A DNA stretch of 64,000 nucleotides, from positions 1 to 64,000 of the forward strand of contig NZ_JAERLY010000009.1 of assembly GCF_018256155.1 (NCBI RefSeq). Direction: 5' to 3'. Below are positions 1 through 11,888 of this stretch, piece by piece. This stretch comes from Gluconobacter sp. Dm-62. GTDB lineage: Bacteria > Pseudomonadota > Alphaproteobacteria > Acetobacterales > Acetobacteraceae. The notes beneath the pieces were generated by a model. That model had not been told where the DNA came from, did no database searches, and worked only from the letters and a program-made list of their open reading frames with translations. The stretch's first letter is position 1. Each line of letters opens with the position of its first letter. A program made the translations under genes and the position numbers.

Positions 1-140
1 CCAGGAACTTAATCCCAGATCACCAGCACCAAAACGCCGCCAACATATCCCTTCCAATTCCATATTCAATTTTCAAAGATCGTCGTCCCCGCCGCCCCAG
101 AAGACCTCAGTAAGTGGCCCCCGCTGCGTCGGTGAACGGG
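1..140 (-). other. Probable rRNA operon leader (5' of 16S), no mature rRNA in window
   Basis: Read on the minus strand, this stretch follows a strong promoter and carries a boxA-like motif CGATCTTTGAAA (plus-strand 71-82). After it comes a GGAAGGGATATG-type sequence like those I know from rRNA leaders and spacers of Acetobacteraceae. No ORF is present. The 16S gene itself would begin beyond the left edge, so the assignment rests on promoter strength and leader resemblance only. Another highly expressed stable RNA would be the alternative. Confidence 0.5.
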
Positions 141-169
141 CTTATACGGGGACCTCCCCAGAGTGTCAA
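141..169 (-). promoter_or_regulatory. Strong sigma-70 promoter, probably for an rRNA operon
   Basis: On the minus strand a perfect -35 hexamer TTGACA (plus-strand 164-169) is separated by exactly 17 bases from TATAAG (141-146). A GC-rich discriminator follows. This near-consensus architecture is typical of rrn promoters, and transcription would run leftward out of the window. Nothing on the plus strand fits. Confidence 0.7.
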
Positions 170-273
170 ACACATTCAGACTCGTACTTACTCACACTCT
201 CAACACCCCGAAATCCCTCACAAAACCAACTTATCCCCGCTACCCATTGGTTTTCCGAAACGATAAAAAGATG

Positions 274-301
274 AAAAAAGCGCCTTTCGGGCGCTTTTTT
301 T
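274..301. terminator. Rho-independent terminator, bidirectional
   Basis: An A-tract, the stem GCGCC-TTTC-GGGCGC and a T-tract make an intrinsic terminator that works on either strand. It sits between the atp operon and the downstream rrn-type promoter, so it probably insulates the rRNA promoter from atp read-through. Confidence 0.8.
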
Positions 302-325
302 GTCGTTTTCTTTGAATTTCCTGGT

Positions 326-361
326 CTTCTGCCTGCTCAACGTCTCTTGAGCAGGCAGAAG
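326..361. repeat. Perfect 15-bp inverted repeat in a gene-free stretch
   Basis: CTTCTGCCTGCTCAA is followed by a 6-base loop and its exact reverse complement. There is no T-tract on either side, so it is not a classical intrinsic terminator. It lies in the non-coding region 302-569 between two terminators. I see no ORF or other signal in the rest of that region (362-569). Confidence 0.8.
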
Positions 362-569
362 AGCGCGTTATCGCACCTTACGGCTCATATAACGTTACCT
401 CTCCAGCTCCGGGATAGCCCGCAGACAAAGCTGCGAGCTTCTCAGCCTGCGACAGCGAGCCCCTTCACCTCACAAAAATTCCTGAAACGCACCTAGGCAA
501 TATCTTTGCCGGTGAGGCACGCCGTCATTTCAGGCACCTGAGCATGAAGAGTTCTGAAAAATGGCAAAG

Positions 570-605
570 AAAAACCCGCCTCACCTTGCGGTGAAGCGGG
601 TTTTT
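570..605 (-). terminator. Terminator of the atp operon
   Basis: A 16-bp near-perfect stem (AAAAACCCGC...TCACC with its complement) and a four-base loop are flanked by A- and T-tracts. It begins 25 bases beyond the atpC stop codon on the minus strand and ends the atpHAGDC transcript. The symmetric tracts would also let it act on the plus strand. Confidence 0.9.
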
Positions 606-629
606 GCAAACCTGGTCTGAAAAGACCGT

Positions 630-1046
630 TCAGGCCGGACCGTGTTCCTGAACAGCTTCCAGTTCGGCGCGAACGGATTGCAGTTCGCGGCTGATCTGGT
701 CGTGCATGTCCACATCGTTCGGACCGATTTCAGCCCAGCGGCTTTCCAGGTCCCGCAGACGGCTCTTGGCCTCATCCACGGACAGCTCACTCATGAGCTG
801 TGCGGAATCGGCCAGAATGGTGCAGTGATCAGCACCCATATCGGCAAAACCGCCCGTCACGAAGTAACGGTCCACGATCTTGTCACCCTGATAGAGGGCC
901 ACAACGCCGCCCCGCAGCTGAAGCATCAGCGGTGCGCGGTCCGGCATGGCTGCAATATCGCCTTCCATGCCCGGGACCACGGCCATGTCGACGTCACGTT
1001 CGACAAGGCGCTTTTCCGGGCTGACGATCTCGATGCGAAGCGGCAT
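630..1046 (-). CDS. atpC: F1 ATP synthase epsilon subunit
   Basis: This 138-residue protein is the epsilon subunit, the central-stalk component that couples rotation to catalysis and inhibits ATP hydrolysis. The N-terminal beta-sandwich carries the family pattern (MPLRIEIVSPEK at the start, then GMEGDIAAMPDRAPLM). A C-terminal two-helix region follows at about residues 90-135. It is the last gene of the F1 operon and starts 4 bases after the atpD stop, followed by a strong terminator. Length and start are ordinary for the family. Confidence 0.96.
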   Translation of the reverse strand: MPLRIEIVSPEKRLVERDVDMAVVPGMEGDIAAMPDRAPLMLQLRGGVVALYQGDKIVDRYFVTGGFADMGADHCTILADSAQLMSELSVDEAKSRLRDLESRWAEIGPNDVDMHDQISRELQSVRAELEAVQEHGPA

Positions 1047-1050
1047 CGGA

Positions 1051-3427
<2,377 letters not shown>

Positions 3428-3436
3428 GGGCTATCC

Positions 3437-4971
<1,535 letters not shown>

Positions 4972-4972
<1 letters not shown>

Positions 4973-5544
4973 CACGCGGCTCCCTTCATGGCGTTCTGCA
5001 GGCGGGTCAGGCGCCCGGCGATCGAAGTATCAAACAGTGTGGAACCGATCCGTACGGTCATGCCACCAAGCAGGGCGGCGTCCGTACGTTCAGTCATGGA
5101 CACGCGGCTGTAACCGGCTTCGGCCAGACGGGCCTGAAGCTGGCTGCGTTGCGTATCCGTAAGAGGCTGTGCGGAGCGGACTTCGGCGACGACTTCACCA
5201 CGCAGGGCGGAATCAAGAGCCAGAACGCCGTCCAGAATGGATGCAAGATCAGGCAGACGGCGGTTATCGGCGATAACGCCGACGAACCGTCGCAGGGTGT
5301 CTCCAAAACCGAGCTTCGACATCAGGACATCCGAAACCGTCCGGCCCTGGCGGATGTCCATCCGGGCGTCAGCCAAGAATTTCCGCAGATCGTCGCTTTC
5401 GAAAATGGCGGTACGCAGCGCCTTCACTTCGCCCAGAACATCGGAAAGATTTCCCTGTTCCGAAGCGAGGTCATAAAGCGCACGGGCATAGCGCTGGGCC
5501 AAGCCCCCTGTATGTCCAACCTGCGGCACCTGTGTCACCGTCAC
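4972..5544 (-). CDS. atpH: F1 ATP synthase delta subunit (first gene of operon)
   Basis: The peripheral-stalk subunit linking F1 to the b subunits of F0. The delta pattern [16 protein letters not shown] is at residues 14-29 of the proposed protein, and the conserved C-terminal [16 protein letters not shown] stretch is present. The frame stays open upstream to 5676, but that extension is Arg/Ser-rich and unlike the family. The GTG at 5544, with a GACGGA element upstream, gives 190 residues, close to typical. The start is therefore inferred. F0 genes are not in the window, as usual for alphaproteobacteria. Confidence 0.9.
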
Positions 5545-5585
5545 ACGCGTGTTCCGTCTCACTAAATCCGCCGCAGAGTGCGGCC

Positions 5586-5606
5586 GGAACCGGCTTATCC
5601 GGTTCC
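5586..5606. promoter_or_regulatory. Hairpin in the atp leader
   Basis: GGAACCGG, a five-base loop and CCGGTTCC form a perfect dyad about 40 bases upstream of the proposed atpH start. In the minus-strand transcript it would fold just ahead of the first gene. There is no T-tract. Its role (mRNA stabilisation or control of atpH translation) is a guess. The rest of the 340-base gap 5545-5884 shows no gene. Confidence 0.5.
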
Positions 5607-5685
5607 TTGCATCAAAACTGTCCGGACCGGGCATACACGTTCCTGCGCAGGATTCGTCTGAAACCCGGTCCTCCACTTGGCGCCG

Positions 5686-5715
5686 CCTCTAGCACGCTGC
5701 CCCAGTCCTGCGCAA
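5686..5715 (-). promoter_or_regulatory. Weak candidate promoter of the atp operon
   Basis: On the minus strand TTGCGC (5710-5715) and TAGAGG (5686-5691) are spaced by 18 bases, upstream of atpH. Both hexamers are imperfect, so this is only the best-looking candidate in the gap. Confidence 0.25.
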
Positions 5716-5884
5716 CCAAGAGGATCAGCAAATCACCCTATCAGTACCCGTTATCATGGGGCTGGTTTGCGTTTTCCCCCGCCGGACTGGCATGACAGGT
5801 GTTCCACAGTGATTTTTCGGGATATCTTTCTTCCAGAAATCACACTCTTACAACACCATCCCCCAAAATGAGTATGGAGACCGA

Positions 5885-6421
5885 ATGTCCATCCAGAAGC
5901 GCCTCTTTTTCCTCATGGGCGCCCTGTCCATCCCTGCCCTGGGCACAACAGCCCACGCGACCCCGATTGAGGACAAACCATCCTTCCCAACCATTTCCTA
6001 TTGGGACAACTGGACCGATCCGCAGGGCGTCACCCACCTGACAAAATGCAAGATGTCTACTTTCCATGAGGATTCGATTACCCCGGAAGGTGACAAGATC
6101 ATGCTCAGCAGCCCCCATGACGGGTCGGCGGCAGTGACGATGCGCGTGCAGCCCCCTCACTGGAAAGGCGGATGGAACGAGAGTCACCAGGTTCAGTGGA
6201 TCGTGCCGCTGTCGGGGATTTATTTTGTCAGGGCGATGGACGGCACCAGTGTGGAACTCAATCCCGGCGACATCCTGCTCAGTGAGGATGTAGCACCGAC
6301 AGCTCATGGGGCGGATCCGAAAGGCCACCTGTCAGGCAATGTCGGAGATGCTGCTGTAGCGTTGCAGATTCTCCAGTTTGGGGAAGCCACACCATCGCAC
6401 GTCCCCTGCCAGTGGCAGTGA
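5885..6421 (+). CDS. Secreted cupin-like protein
   Basis: A 178-residue protein with a cleavable signal peptide (basic MSIQKR, hydrophobic core, ATAHA-type cleavage region near residue 25). The body resembles a single small beta-barrel (cupin): an His/Trp-rich strand PPHWKGGWNESHQVQW, then FVRAMDGTSVELNPGDILLSE and a late HGADPKGH. The GD-I turn (LNPGDILL) is a common cupin hallmark. It stands alone between the atp promoter region and tRNA-Gly. The substrate is not evident and the fold assignment is by motif only. Confidence 0.7.
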   Translation: MSIQKRLFFLMGALSIPALGTTAHATPIEDKPSFPTISYWDNWTDPQGVTHLTKCKMSTFHEDSITPEGDKIMLSSPHDGSAAVTMRVQPPHWKGGWNESHQVQWIVPLSGIYFVRAMDGTSVELNPGDILLSEDVAPTAHGADPKGHLSGNVGDAAVALQILQFGEATPSHVPCQWQ

Positions 6422-6450
6422 AAATACAGCGCTGATTTTTTTTGGAACTC

Positions 6451-6524
6451 TGGAGCGGGCGAAGGGAATCGAACCCTCCTAAGAAGCTTGGAAGGCTACT
6501 GCATTACCACTATGCTACGCCCGC
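6451..6524 (-). tRNA. tRNA-Gly (anticodon TCC)
   Basis: On the minus strand the sequence starts GCGGGCG, has a D-arm, the anticodon loop CTTCCAA (anticodon TCC), the T-loop GGTTCGATTCC, and ends with an encoded CCA. The acceptor stem pairs with CGCCCGC. It closely resembles bacterial tRNA-Gly(UCC). Confidence 0.95.
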
Positions 6525-6616
6525 TCAGATGGAAGTCTTCCTACTCCATCTGTTCCAGCGCCCGCAAGAGGGGAAAATCCAAAATGGAAATTCCACAACA
6601 AAGATGTTCAGGGCAC

Positions 6617-6645
6617 TTGACTTTTGTTCCCGAACATTCTCTTTT
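6617..6645 (+). promoter_or_regulatory. Candidate promoter for tRNA-Trp/secE/nusG
   Basis: TTGACT and TCTTTT are separated by 17 bases and lie about 50 bases upstream of tRNA-Trp. The -35 is good and the -10 poor. A small dyad TGTTC-CC-GAACA falls in the spacer. Promoter function is inferred from position. Confidence 0.4.
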
Positions 6646-6693
6646 GCGGCCACTGTCGCTGGCATGACACCTCAAAATGTCCTGCCCGATGAT

Positions 6694-6770
6694 AGGGGTG
6701 TAGCTCAATTGGCTAGAGCGCCGGTCTCCAAAACCGGAGGTTGAGAGTTCGAGACCCTCCACCCCTGCCA
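6694..6770 (+). tRNA. tRNA-Trp (anticodon CCA)
   Basis: The acceptor AGGGGTG pairs with CACCCCT, the D-loop is TAGCTCAATTGG, and the anticodon loop TCTCCAAAA gives CCA. A T-arm with GTTCGAG and an encoded 3' CCA complete a 77-base gene. It lies 62 bases upstream of secE on the same strand, so cotranscription is likely. Confidence 0.96.
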
Positions 6771-6832
6771 CTCCTTCTCGCCGGATGTCCTTCCCGACAC
6801 CGGGAGCGGGATTTTCACTTGATTCGAGGACG

Positions 6833-7087
6833 ATGGTGTCGGTCAGTACCCCGAAAGACGAGTCGCGGAAGACGGCGCCTCAAAAGAACGGATCCGGCTT
6901 CAATCTGGTCGCTTACGTCCGTGACGTCCGCGCCGAAGCGAAGCGCGTCACGTGGCCGACCCGTCGCAACACCCTGATCACGTCAGGTGCCGTACTGGTC
7001 ATGGTTACCGTGACCTGCATCTTCTTCTTCATCGTGGACCAGGTGATCGGCCTCGGCGTCCGCGAACTTTTTGGCGTTGGAGGCTAG
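6833..7087 (+). CDS. secE: Sec translocon subunit SecE
   Basis: The small membrane subunit that clamps SecY in the protein-export channel. A charged cytoplasmic part (VRDVRAEAKRVTWPTRRNT) precedes one transmembrane helix at about residues 50-72, the canonical one-helix SecE of about 84 residues. GAGGA lies just upstream. ATG 6833 is only 2 bases from it, while the next codon (GTG 6836) has 5-base spacing and may be the real start. An upstream in-frame ATG (6785) has no ribosome site. nusG follows after 9 bases. Confidence 0.93.
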   Translation: MVSVSTPKDESRKTAPQKNGSGFNLVAYVRDVRAEAKRVTWPTRRNTLITSGAVLVMVTVTCIFFFIVDQVIGLGVRELFGVGG

Positions 7088-7096
7088 GTTCGCACC

Positions 7097-7627
7097 ATGG
7101 CGAAGCGTTGGTACGTTGTGCACGTCTATTCCGGATTCGAGAAAAAGATCGCGAGTCACATCCAGGAACAGGCCGCACAGAAAGGCCTTTCCGACCATTT
7201 CGAACAGATTCTTGTTCCTTCCGAAGACATCACGGAAATGCGCCGCGGCCGTAAGGTCAATGCAGAGCGCAAGTTCTTTCCGGGTTATGTTCTCGTAAAG
7301 ATGGAACTGACGGACGAGGCTTGGCATCTCGTCAAGGACACGCCCAAGGTCACGGGCTTCCTTGGCACCCGCAACCGTCCGACTCCCATCACGGCCGCCG
7401 AAGCCGACCGCATCATGAAGCAGGCCCAGGAAGGCGTTGAGCGCCCCCGTTCCAGCCTGTCCTTCGAGATCGGCGAACAGGTTCGCGTGGCCGATGGTCC
7501 GTTCACGTCCTTCACCGGCATGATCGAAGACGTGGACGACGAGCGCCAGCGCCTCAAGGTCAGCGTTTCCATCTTCGGACGCTCCACCCCTGTTGATCTG
7601 GACTTCACCCAGGTCGAAAAGCTCTGA
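7097..7627 (+). CDS. nusG: Transcription elongation/antitermination factor NusG
   Basis: A 176-residue factor that binds RNA polymerase and Rho. The NGN domain is seen at the N-terminus (MAKRWYVVHVYSGFEKK) and with FFPGYVLVKMEL near residues 58-70. The C-terminal KOW domain is seen as GEQVRVADGPFTSFTGMIE. The length is standard. The gene is followed at once by a strong terminator, and then by genes on the opposite strand, instead of the usual rplK-rplA cluster. Confidence 0.97.
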   Translation: MAKRWYVVHVYSGFEKKIASHIQEQAAQKGLSDHFEQILVPSEDITEMRRGRKVNAERKFFPGYVLVKMELTDEAWHLVKDTPKVTGFLGTRNRPTPITAAEADRIMKQAQEGVERPRSSLSFEIGEQVRVADGPFTSFTGMIEDVDDERQRLKVSVSIFGRSTPVDLDFTQVEKL

Positions 7628-7650
7628 CGCTTTTCAAAAATTTGGTTCTT

Positions 7651-7691
7651 CCAACAAAAAAGGCTCCCTCTTGGGAGCCTTTTTTTGTTGG
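7651..7691. terminator. Very strong bidirectional terminator
   Basis: An 18-bp stem that includes its own A- and T-tracts (arm CCAACAAAAAAGGCTCCC) encloses a four-base loop. It lies between the convergent ends of nusG (plus) and pqiC (minus) and should stop both transcripts. Confidence 0.93.
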
Positions 7692-7708
7692 TAAGCTGCT
7701 AGCGCCTC

Positions 7709-8326
7709 TCAGTCATTTACAGGAGGCGGGAGAACACGCAGTTTTGCGGCGGCCTGATCGGCAATCGCTGCAACGCCCTGACTCAGTGCCGCTGTCAGAC
7801 TCGCGGTGCTGGACGCTACAGGCTCCGATGTCTGCCAGACCACAGGCCAGGTCATGACAGGTCCGATAATCTTACCTGCCGGATGAACAGACAGCATTCC
7901 CGTCACAAGCGCATGTCCTGCTGAATCGGCTTCAAAATTACGAATAGTCAGCTCAACATAAGCTGACGGAGTGGTGGTAACGGCATCATCCTGCGCGAAA
8001 ACGGTTGTCCCCGGCAGACGCTGGGCCAGATCGGTCACCAGCGTGTGGCCCAGCATGTCCGGAAGTGCTTCGCTCCAGCTGCTGCCAGAGGCCAGCTTGG
8101 TCTGATAGTCTTTGCTGGCCTTCACGATGGTATCGCGATCAAGACGCGCGCTGACCACAGGTGTCCGCACTTCCACCACGACCGGTCCTCCAGCCTGGGA
8201 GACGCCTGGGAGAGGTGCGAGCGTGTAAAGCGTCGGATCACTGCTGCAGGCTGAAAGCATGCCCGTCAGCCCCAGAACCCCTACCAGAGACAGGAAACGA
8301 AGGCGGGACGTCGAAGACTGTGTCAT
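7709..8326 (-). CDS. pqiC: PqiC-like outer-membrane lipoprotein (ABC-type transport auxiliary)
   Basis: A 205-residue lipoprotein: hydrophobic leader, then the lipobox LSAC at about residues 24-27. The rest has the pattern of the PqiC/DUF330 auxiliary family (early DPTLYTLAPLPG, mid-protein SWSEALPDMLGHTLVTDLAQ). In the family it binds the PqiB tunnel at the outer membrane. It is the third gene of pqiABC, 3 bases after pqiB, and it ends in the shared terminator with nusG. Confidence 0.88.
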   Translation of the reverse strand: MTQSSTSRLRFLSLVGVLGLTGMLSACSSDPTLYTLAPLPGVSQAGGPVVVEVRTPVVSARLDRDTIVKASKDYQTKLASGSSWSEALPDMLGHTLVTDLAQRLPGTTVFAQDDAVTTTPSAYVELTIRNFEADSAGHALVTGMLSVHPAGKIIGPVMTWPVVWQTSEPVASSTASLTAALSQGVAAIADQAAAKLRVLPPPVND

Positions 8327-8329
8327 GGC

Positions 8330-10012
8330 TCAGTTCCTGCGGCCGGTGATGAGAGCGGAAGGATGGTGATCCAGATAATCCGTGAGGAACCGCAGCGAGC
8401 GGGACATCTGGGTCAGCTGGGTGATCATGTTCTGGAGGCTGCGGTGGAAATCCGTATCGCCGCCATAGGACCCAAGAACCGACTGGGCATTCGCCAGCGT
8501 ACCCTGCAGGCTCTTCATGAGGGCAGGCAGGTTCTGGTTGGCGGTCTTTGTCAGTTTGTTCAGGCTCTGGAGTGAATCACGCAGGGCCGCGAGGGACTGC
8601 GTGACTTCAGGACTGTTCAGACGACCATCAGCATGCGCCAGAAGATCGTTCACATGGCCGCCGATTTCAGTCAGCGGCATTGCTGCGATCTTGTCGGTAA
8701 TGGTGGAAACGGACTCCATGATCCCATCCATTCCGCCTGCCTGACTCGGAAGAACAGCAATCTCTCCTTCGTAGGTCAGGGTCGTCGTGGGAGCGCTTTT
8801 GACGAATTGCAGAGCGATCATGGATTCGCCAGTCAGGAAGCTGGCACTCTGAACCGAGGCGCGCATACCTTCAGCCACAAAGGCCTGAAGATAGGTCTCG
8901 ACAGGCGGCTCCTTGCTATTTTCGATCCGGTCATCCCAGTTGGACAGCATGCGCTCGGGTTCAAGCTCCATGTCCACGCGGACACGTGGGAGTTTGGTCG
9001 GGCTTTCAAGAAGCAGACGGACATCCGTGACGGTGCCGATCTGCAGGCCGAACATAGTGACCTGACTACCGTTCGTGAGGCCTTTGACGGAGGAGTTGAT
9101 GTAGGTGACGACACGCAGGCGCTTGTGATAGCGCGCGTTGTCGGCATCGGCCTCGCTGGCATAGAGCTTGAAGACGGAATTCGGCGGCGCATCGGGCAGA
9201 TCGACGTTGCGACGACGCTCTGGCAGGCCAAAGGCAATACCACCCGAGAACAGGGCCTGAAGCGATTTGAGCTGGACCTTCAGGCCACCAGCTCCAAGCC
9301 CGACCTGCACGCCGGAGACATTCCAGAAACGGCTGTCCGTGCGCAGGTAATGGTCATATGGCGCTTTAACGAAGGCCTGAATGACAATCGGTCCCGCTCC
9401 ACCCGGCGGCATTGTGTAGCCGAGCACCTCGCCCACCTGAAGATCACGAAAGAAGACCGGCGATCCTGGACCGAGCGACCCCAGCGACGGAGATACCAGC
9501 CAGAACGTCTCTCCAGGCTGATCAGAACGCACGCCCGGCGGTGATTCGAGGCCTTTGAAGGACTTCTGATAATGGCCATCATCGGTTCCCGGATCCAGCG
9601 CGATATAGGCACCGGAGAACAGGGTATCGAGACCTGTGATGCTCGCGCCGTTGATCCGCGGACGCACGACCCAGAAACGGGTGTGGTCAGTCAGAATATG
9701 GGAACTGTTGGCATTCATCTGCACCGTGACGTCGACATGCTTCATGTCGTCGCTGAGGGTAATGTCCTGAACGGTCCCAAGCGTCACGGCCTTGTTCTTG
9801 ACCTGCGTCTGGCCGGGGGTGAGGCCGTCAGCCGTTTCGAACGTGATGGTGATCTCGGGACCGCGCGTCGCGAAATGCTCCCACGCCAGCCATCCGGCAA
9901 TGAGAATGGCCACCACCGGAATCAGCAGAATGAGGGAGAAGCGGGTGCGGCGCACCGGGGCTTCCTTCGGCGAGACCGGCTGCTCCCCCCGGTTGTTTCG
10001 GGAATCGCTCAC
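8330..10012 (-). CDS. pqiB: PqiB, MCE-domain intermembrane lipid-transport protein
   Basis: 560 residues with one N-terminal transmembrane anchor (about 26-46, LILLIPVVAILIAGWLAW). Repeated MCE (MlaD) domains follow, recognisable by ITFETADGLTPGQTQVKNKAVTLG and by repeated L.VGEVLGY and MFGLQIGTVTDVRL stretches. The C-terminal helical region is predicted to form the tunnel. PqiB oligomers bridge inner and outer membranes. The start is GTG at 10012, overlapping the pqiA stop by 4 bases. Confidence 0.93.
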   Translation of the reverse strand: MSDSRNNRGEQPVSPKEAPVRRTRFSLILLIPVVAILIAGWLAWEHFATRGPEITITFETADGLTPGQTQVKNKAVTLGTVQDITLSDDMKHVDVTVQMNANSSHILTDHTRFWVVRPRINGASITGLDTLFSGAYIALDPGTDDGHYQKSFKGLESPPGVRSDQPGETFWLVSPSLGSLGPGSPVFFRDLQVGEVLGYTMPPGGAGPIVIQAFVKAPYDHYLRTDSRFWNVSGVQVGLGAGGLKVQLKSLQALFSGGIAFGLPERRRNVDLPDAPPNSVFKLYASEADADNARYHKRLRVVTYINSSVKGLTNGSQVTMFGLQIGTVTDVRLLLESPTKLPRVRVDMELEPERMLSNWDDRIENSKEPPVETYLQAFVAEGMRASVQSASFLTGESMIALQFVKSAPTTTLTYEGEIAVLPSQAGGMDGIMESVSTITDKIAAMPLTEIGGHVNDLLAHADGRLNSPEVTQSLAALRDSLQSLNKLTKTANQNLPALMKSLQGTLANAQSVLGSYGGDTDFHRSLQNMITQLTQMSRSLRFLTDYLDHHPSALITGRRN

Positions 10013-11493
10013 GCGCGTCCAGGCTCCATATCATGAGGGTCAGAAGAAGGTAGATGCGGGACAGGGCCGGACGGAGAAGATGTCTCCGGCTCCGTGCTGT
10101 CCGCCAAGGGGGCTGCGACCGTGCCATTGAGGCCAGCGGCATCCCACATCCCGCGGGGATCAAAAAGCTCTGCGGCGAAAATGGTCAGGATCACGACCAG
10201 CGCAAAACAGACCATCCCTGGGTCAGCCGTGACATTGGCGAGGAAGCCAAAATGCACGACGGCAACGAGGATGGAAATCATGAAGACATCGATCATCGAC
10301 CAGCGACCGATGATGACAACGAGACGGTAGAGTTTAGAAAGGTGCCTGAGCTGCCAGCTGGCTCCAAGACGCGTGCTGATGATCATGATCGTAAGAGCGA
10401 CGATCTTGAGAACGGGTACGGTAATGCTGGCGAACAGCACCAGCAGAGAAAGCGGTATCATTCCTGCCTGCCATAGCTCGATCACACCGCTGATAATCGT
10501 GCTCGGCGCGCCATGGCCGACCTTGGTGTAGGTCATGACTGGCAGCAGGTTAGCCGGCAGGTAAAACACAACACCCGCCACAAGCAGACAGGTGGCCGAC
10601 GACAGGCTCTGGGGTTTGCGCCGCCGCAGAATCTGTCCGCAGCGCGGGCAGTCCCCCATGTCCTGCTCCTGCGGCACAGCATGATCGAACGCCAGAACCA
10701 GATCGCAGGCATGACAGGAGAGCATGTTCTCCACAGGGGGAATAATGCCGTTACGGGCATCCAGATGCGCAACATCGAGCAGATGGCCCTGATGATCGTC
10801 GAGCTTTGGACGAATATCGCGACTGCGCCAGATCCGCTCGGCATCAAAGGTCGAGTCTACGGCGGCCATGCTCAGCATCAGACCACCCAGAAGATAGACG
10901 CCAGGCTGAAGGATAACGAGGGCGAGATCTACGAGTTTGGTATAGGCCACCAGGACGCCGAGGACATAGACTTCCACCATCGACCAGCCACGAAGACGAT
11001 CATACCAGGTGAGAAGACGCGGGGTCCAGTCAGGCATCTGAGGCCGGGAAGCGCCATAAAGGATGGCAGCCATCAGGCCGATGATGACACCGGGCATGAG
11101 GATCGTCACCAGCGCAACCAGAACACCGATCGCGCCATAGCCCTGATGACCCAGTTCGATCGGACCACTCATGAGGGAGACGGTATTCTCCCGTCCGTAA
11201 ACATTCAGCGTCATGAGAGAGCTGATGAGGAGCGTGGCGTAAAGCGCGGCTGACGTAACGCAGAAAGCAGCCGGGGCGCCGATCAGGGACGTCTTCCGGC
11301 GACGGGCCAGCTGGCAGCCACAGCGCAGGCATTCTGCAAGATGACCGGGTTTTAGACGTGGGACATGCTGGAAAAGGCCGCAGGTCGGGCATTCGCGCAG
11401 ACCTTCCACCGCATGAATGGAGGCGTGGGGCTCCTGCTTGCGGGAAAAGCTGACGGCGTTGCGCCACATTCGTTTATGGAAACGGTCAGACAT
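10009..11493 (-). CDS. pqiA: PqiA, membrane protein of the Pqi lipid-transport system
   Basis: 494 residues in two homologous halves. Each half begins with a zinc-ribbon-like pair of CxxC motifs (CPTC...CLRC near residue 36 onward, CHAC...CPRC near 259 onward) and continues into about four transmembrane helices. This two-copy architecture is diagnostic of PqiA. It is the first gene of pqiABC. The promoter should lie in the 240 bases upstream toward tRNA-Thr, where nothing clear was seen. Confidence 0.94.
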   Translation of the reverse strand: MSDRFHKRMWRNAVSFSRKQEPHASIHAVEGLRECPTCGLFQHVPRLKPGHLAECLRCGCQLARRRKTSLIGAPAAFCVTSAALYATLLISSLMTLNVYGRENTVSLMSGPIELGHQGYGAIGVLVALVTILMPGVIIGLMAAILYGASRPQMPDWTPRLLTWYDRLRGWSMVEVYVLGVLVAYTKLVDLALVILQPGVYLLGGLMLSMAAVDSTFDAERIWRSRDIRPKLDDHQGHLLDVAHLDARNGIIPPVENMLSCHACDLVLAFDHAVPQEQDMGDCPRCGQILRRRKPQSLSSATCLLVAGVVFYLPANLLPVMTYTKVGHGAPSTIISGVIELWQAGMIPLSLLVLFASITVPVLKIVALTIMIISTRLGASWQLRHLSKLYRLVVIIGRWSMIDVFMISILVAVVHFGFLANVTADPGMVCFALVVILTIFAAELFDPRGMWDAAGLNGTVAAPLADSTEPETSSPSGPVPHLPSSDPHDMEPGRA

Positions 11494-11733
11494 CGGGCTC
11501 CTAACCTAACGCAGGGAGCCGTCTTTTGACAGTCCGCCCTTCTCAGGCAGCCCTCTGCATCGGGATATCGACACTTACCGTAGTCCCATCACAGGTCCAT
11601 TGCCCAGAGGAAGTGGGTTTTATCGGCAATGTTTTGAAAAATCGTGAAGATCCGGATGCCGTTCTTTAGAGGGGCATCATGCTCTGTGCCCGCAATGACG
11701 AAGCAGTAGAACCAGATTTTCGGAAGACCTTGA

Positions 11734-11809
11734 TGGTGCCGGTGAAGAGATTCGAACTCCCGACCCCATCATTACGAATGACGTGCTCTACCAGCTGAGC
11801 TACACCGGC
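11734..11809 (-). tRNA. tRNA-Thr (anticodon CGT)
   Basis: On the minus strand, acceptor GCCGGTG pairs with CACCGGC. The D-arm is TAGCTCAGCTGGTAGAGCA, the anticodon stem-loop TCATTCGTAATGA gives CGT, the T-loop is GTTCGAATC, and the CCA is encoded. This isoacceptor reads ACG. Confidence 0.96.
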
Positions 11810-11888
11810 GCATCCATCAAGGTGGCCGCGTTCTAACCGAGCCCTCCAAGGTTGGCAAGCGGGAAAATGCATAAACCGCTTTGAGGTC

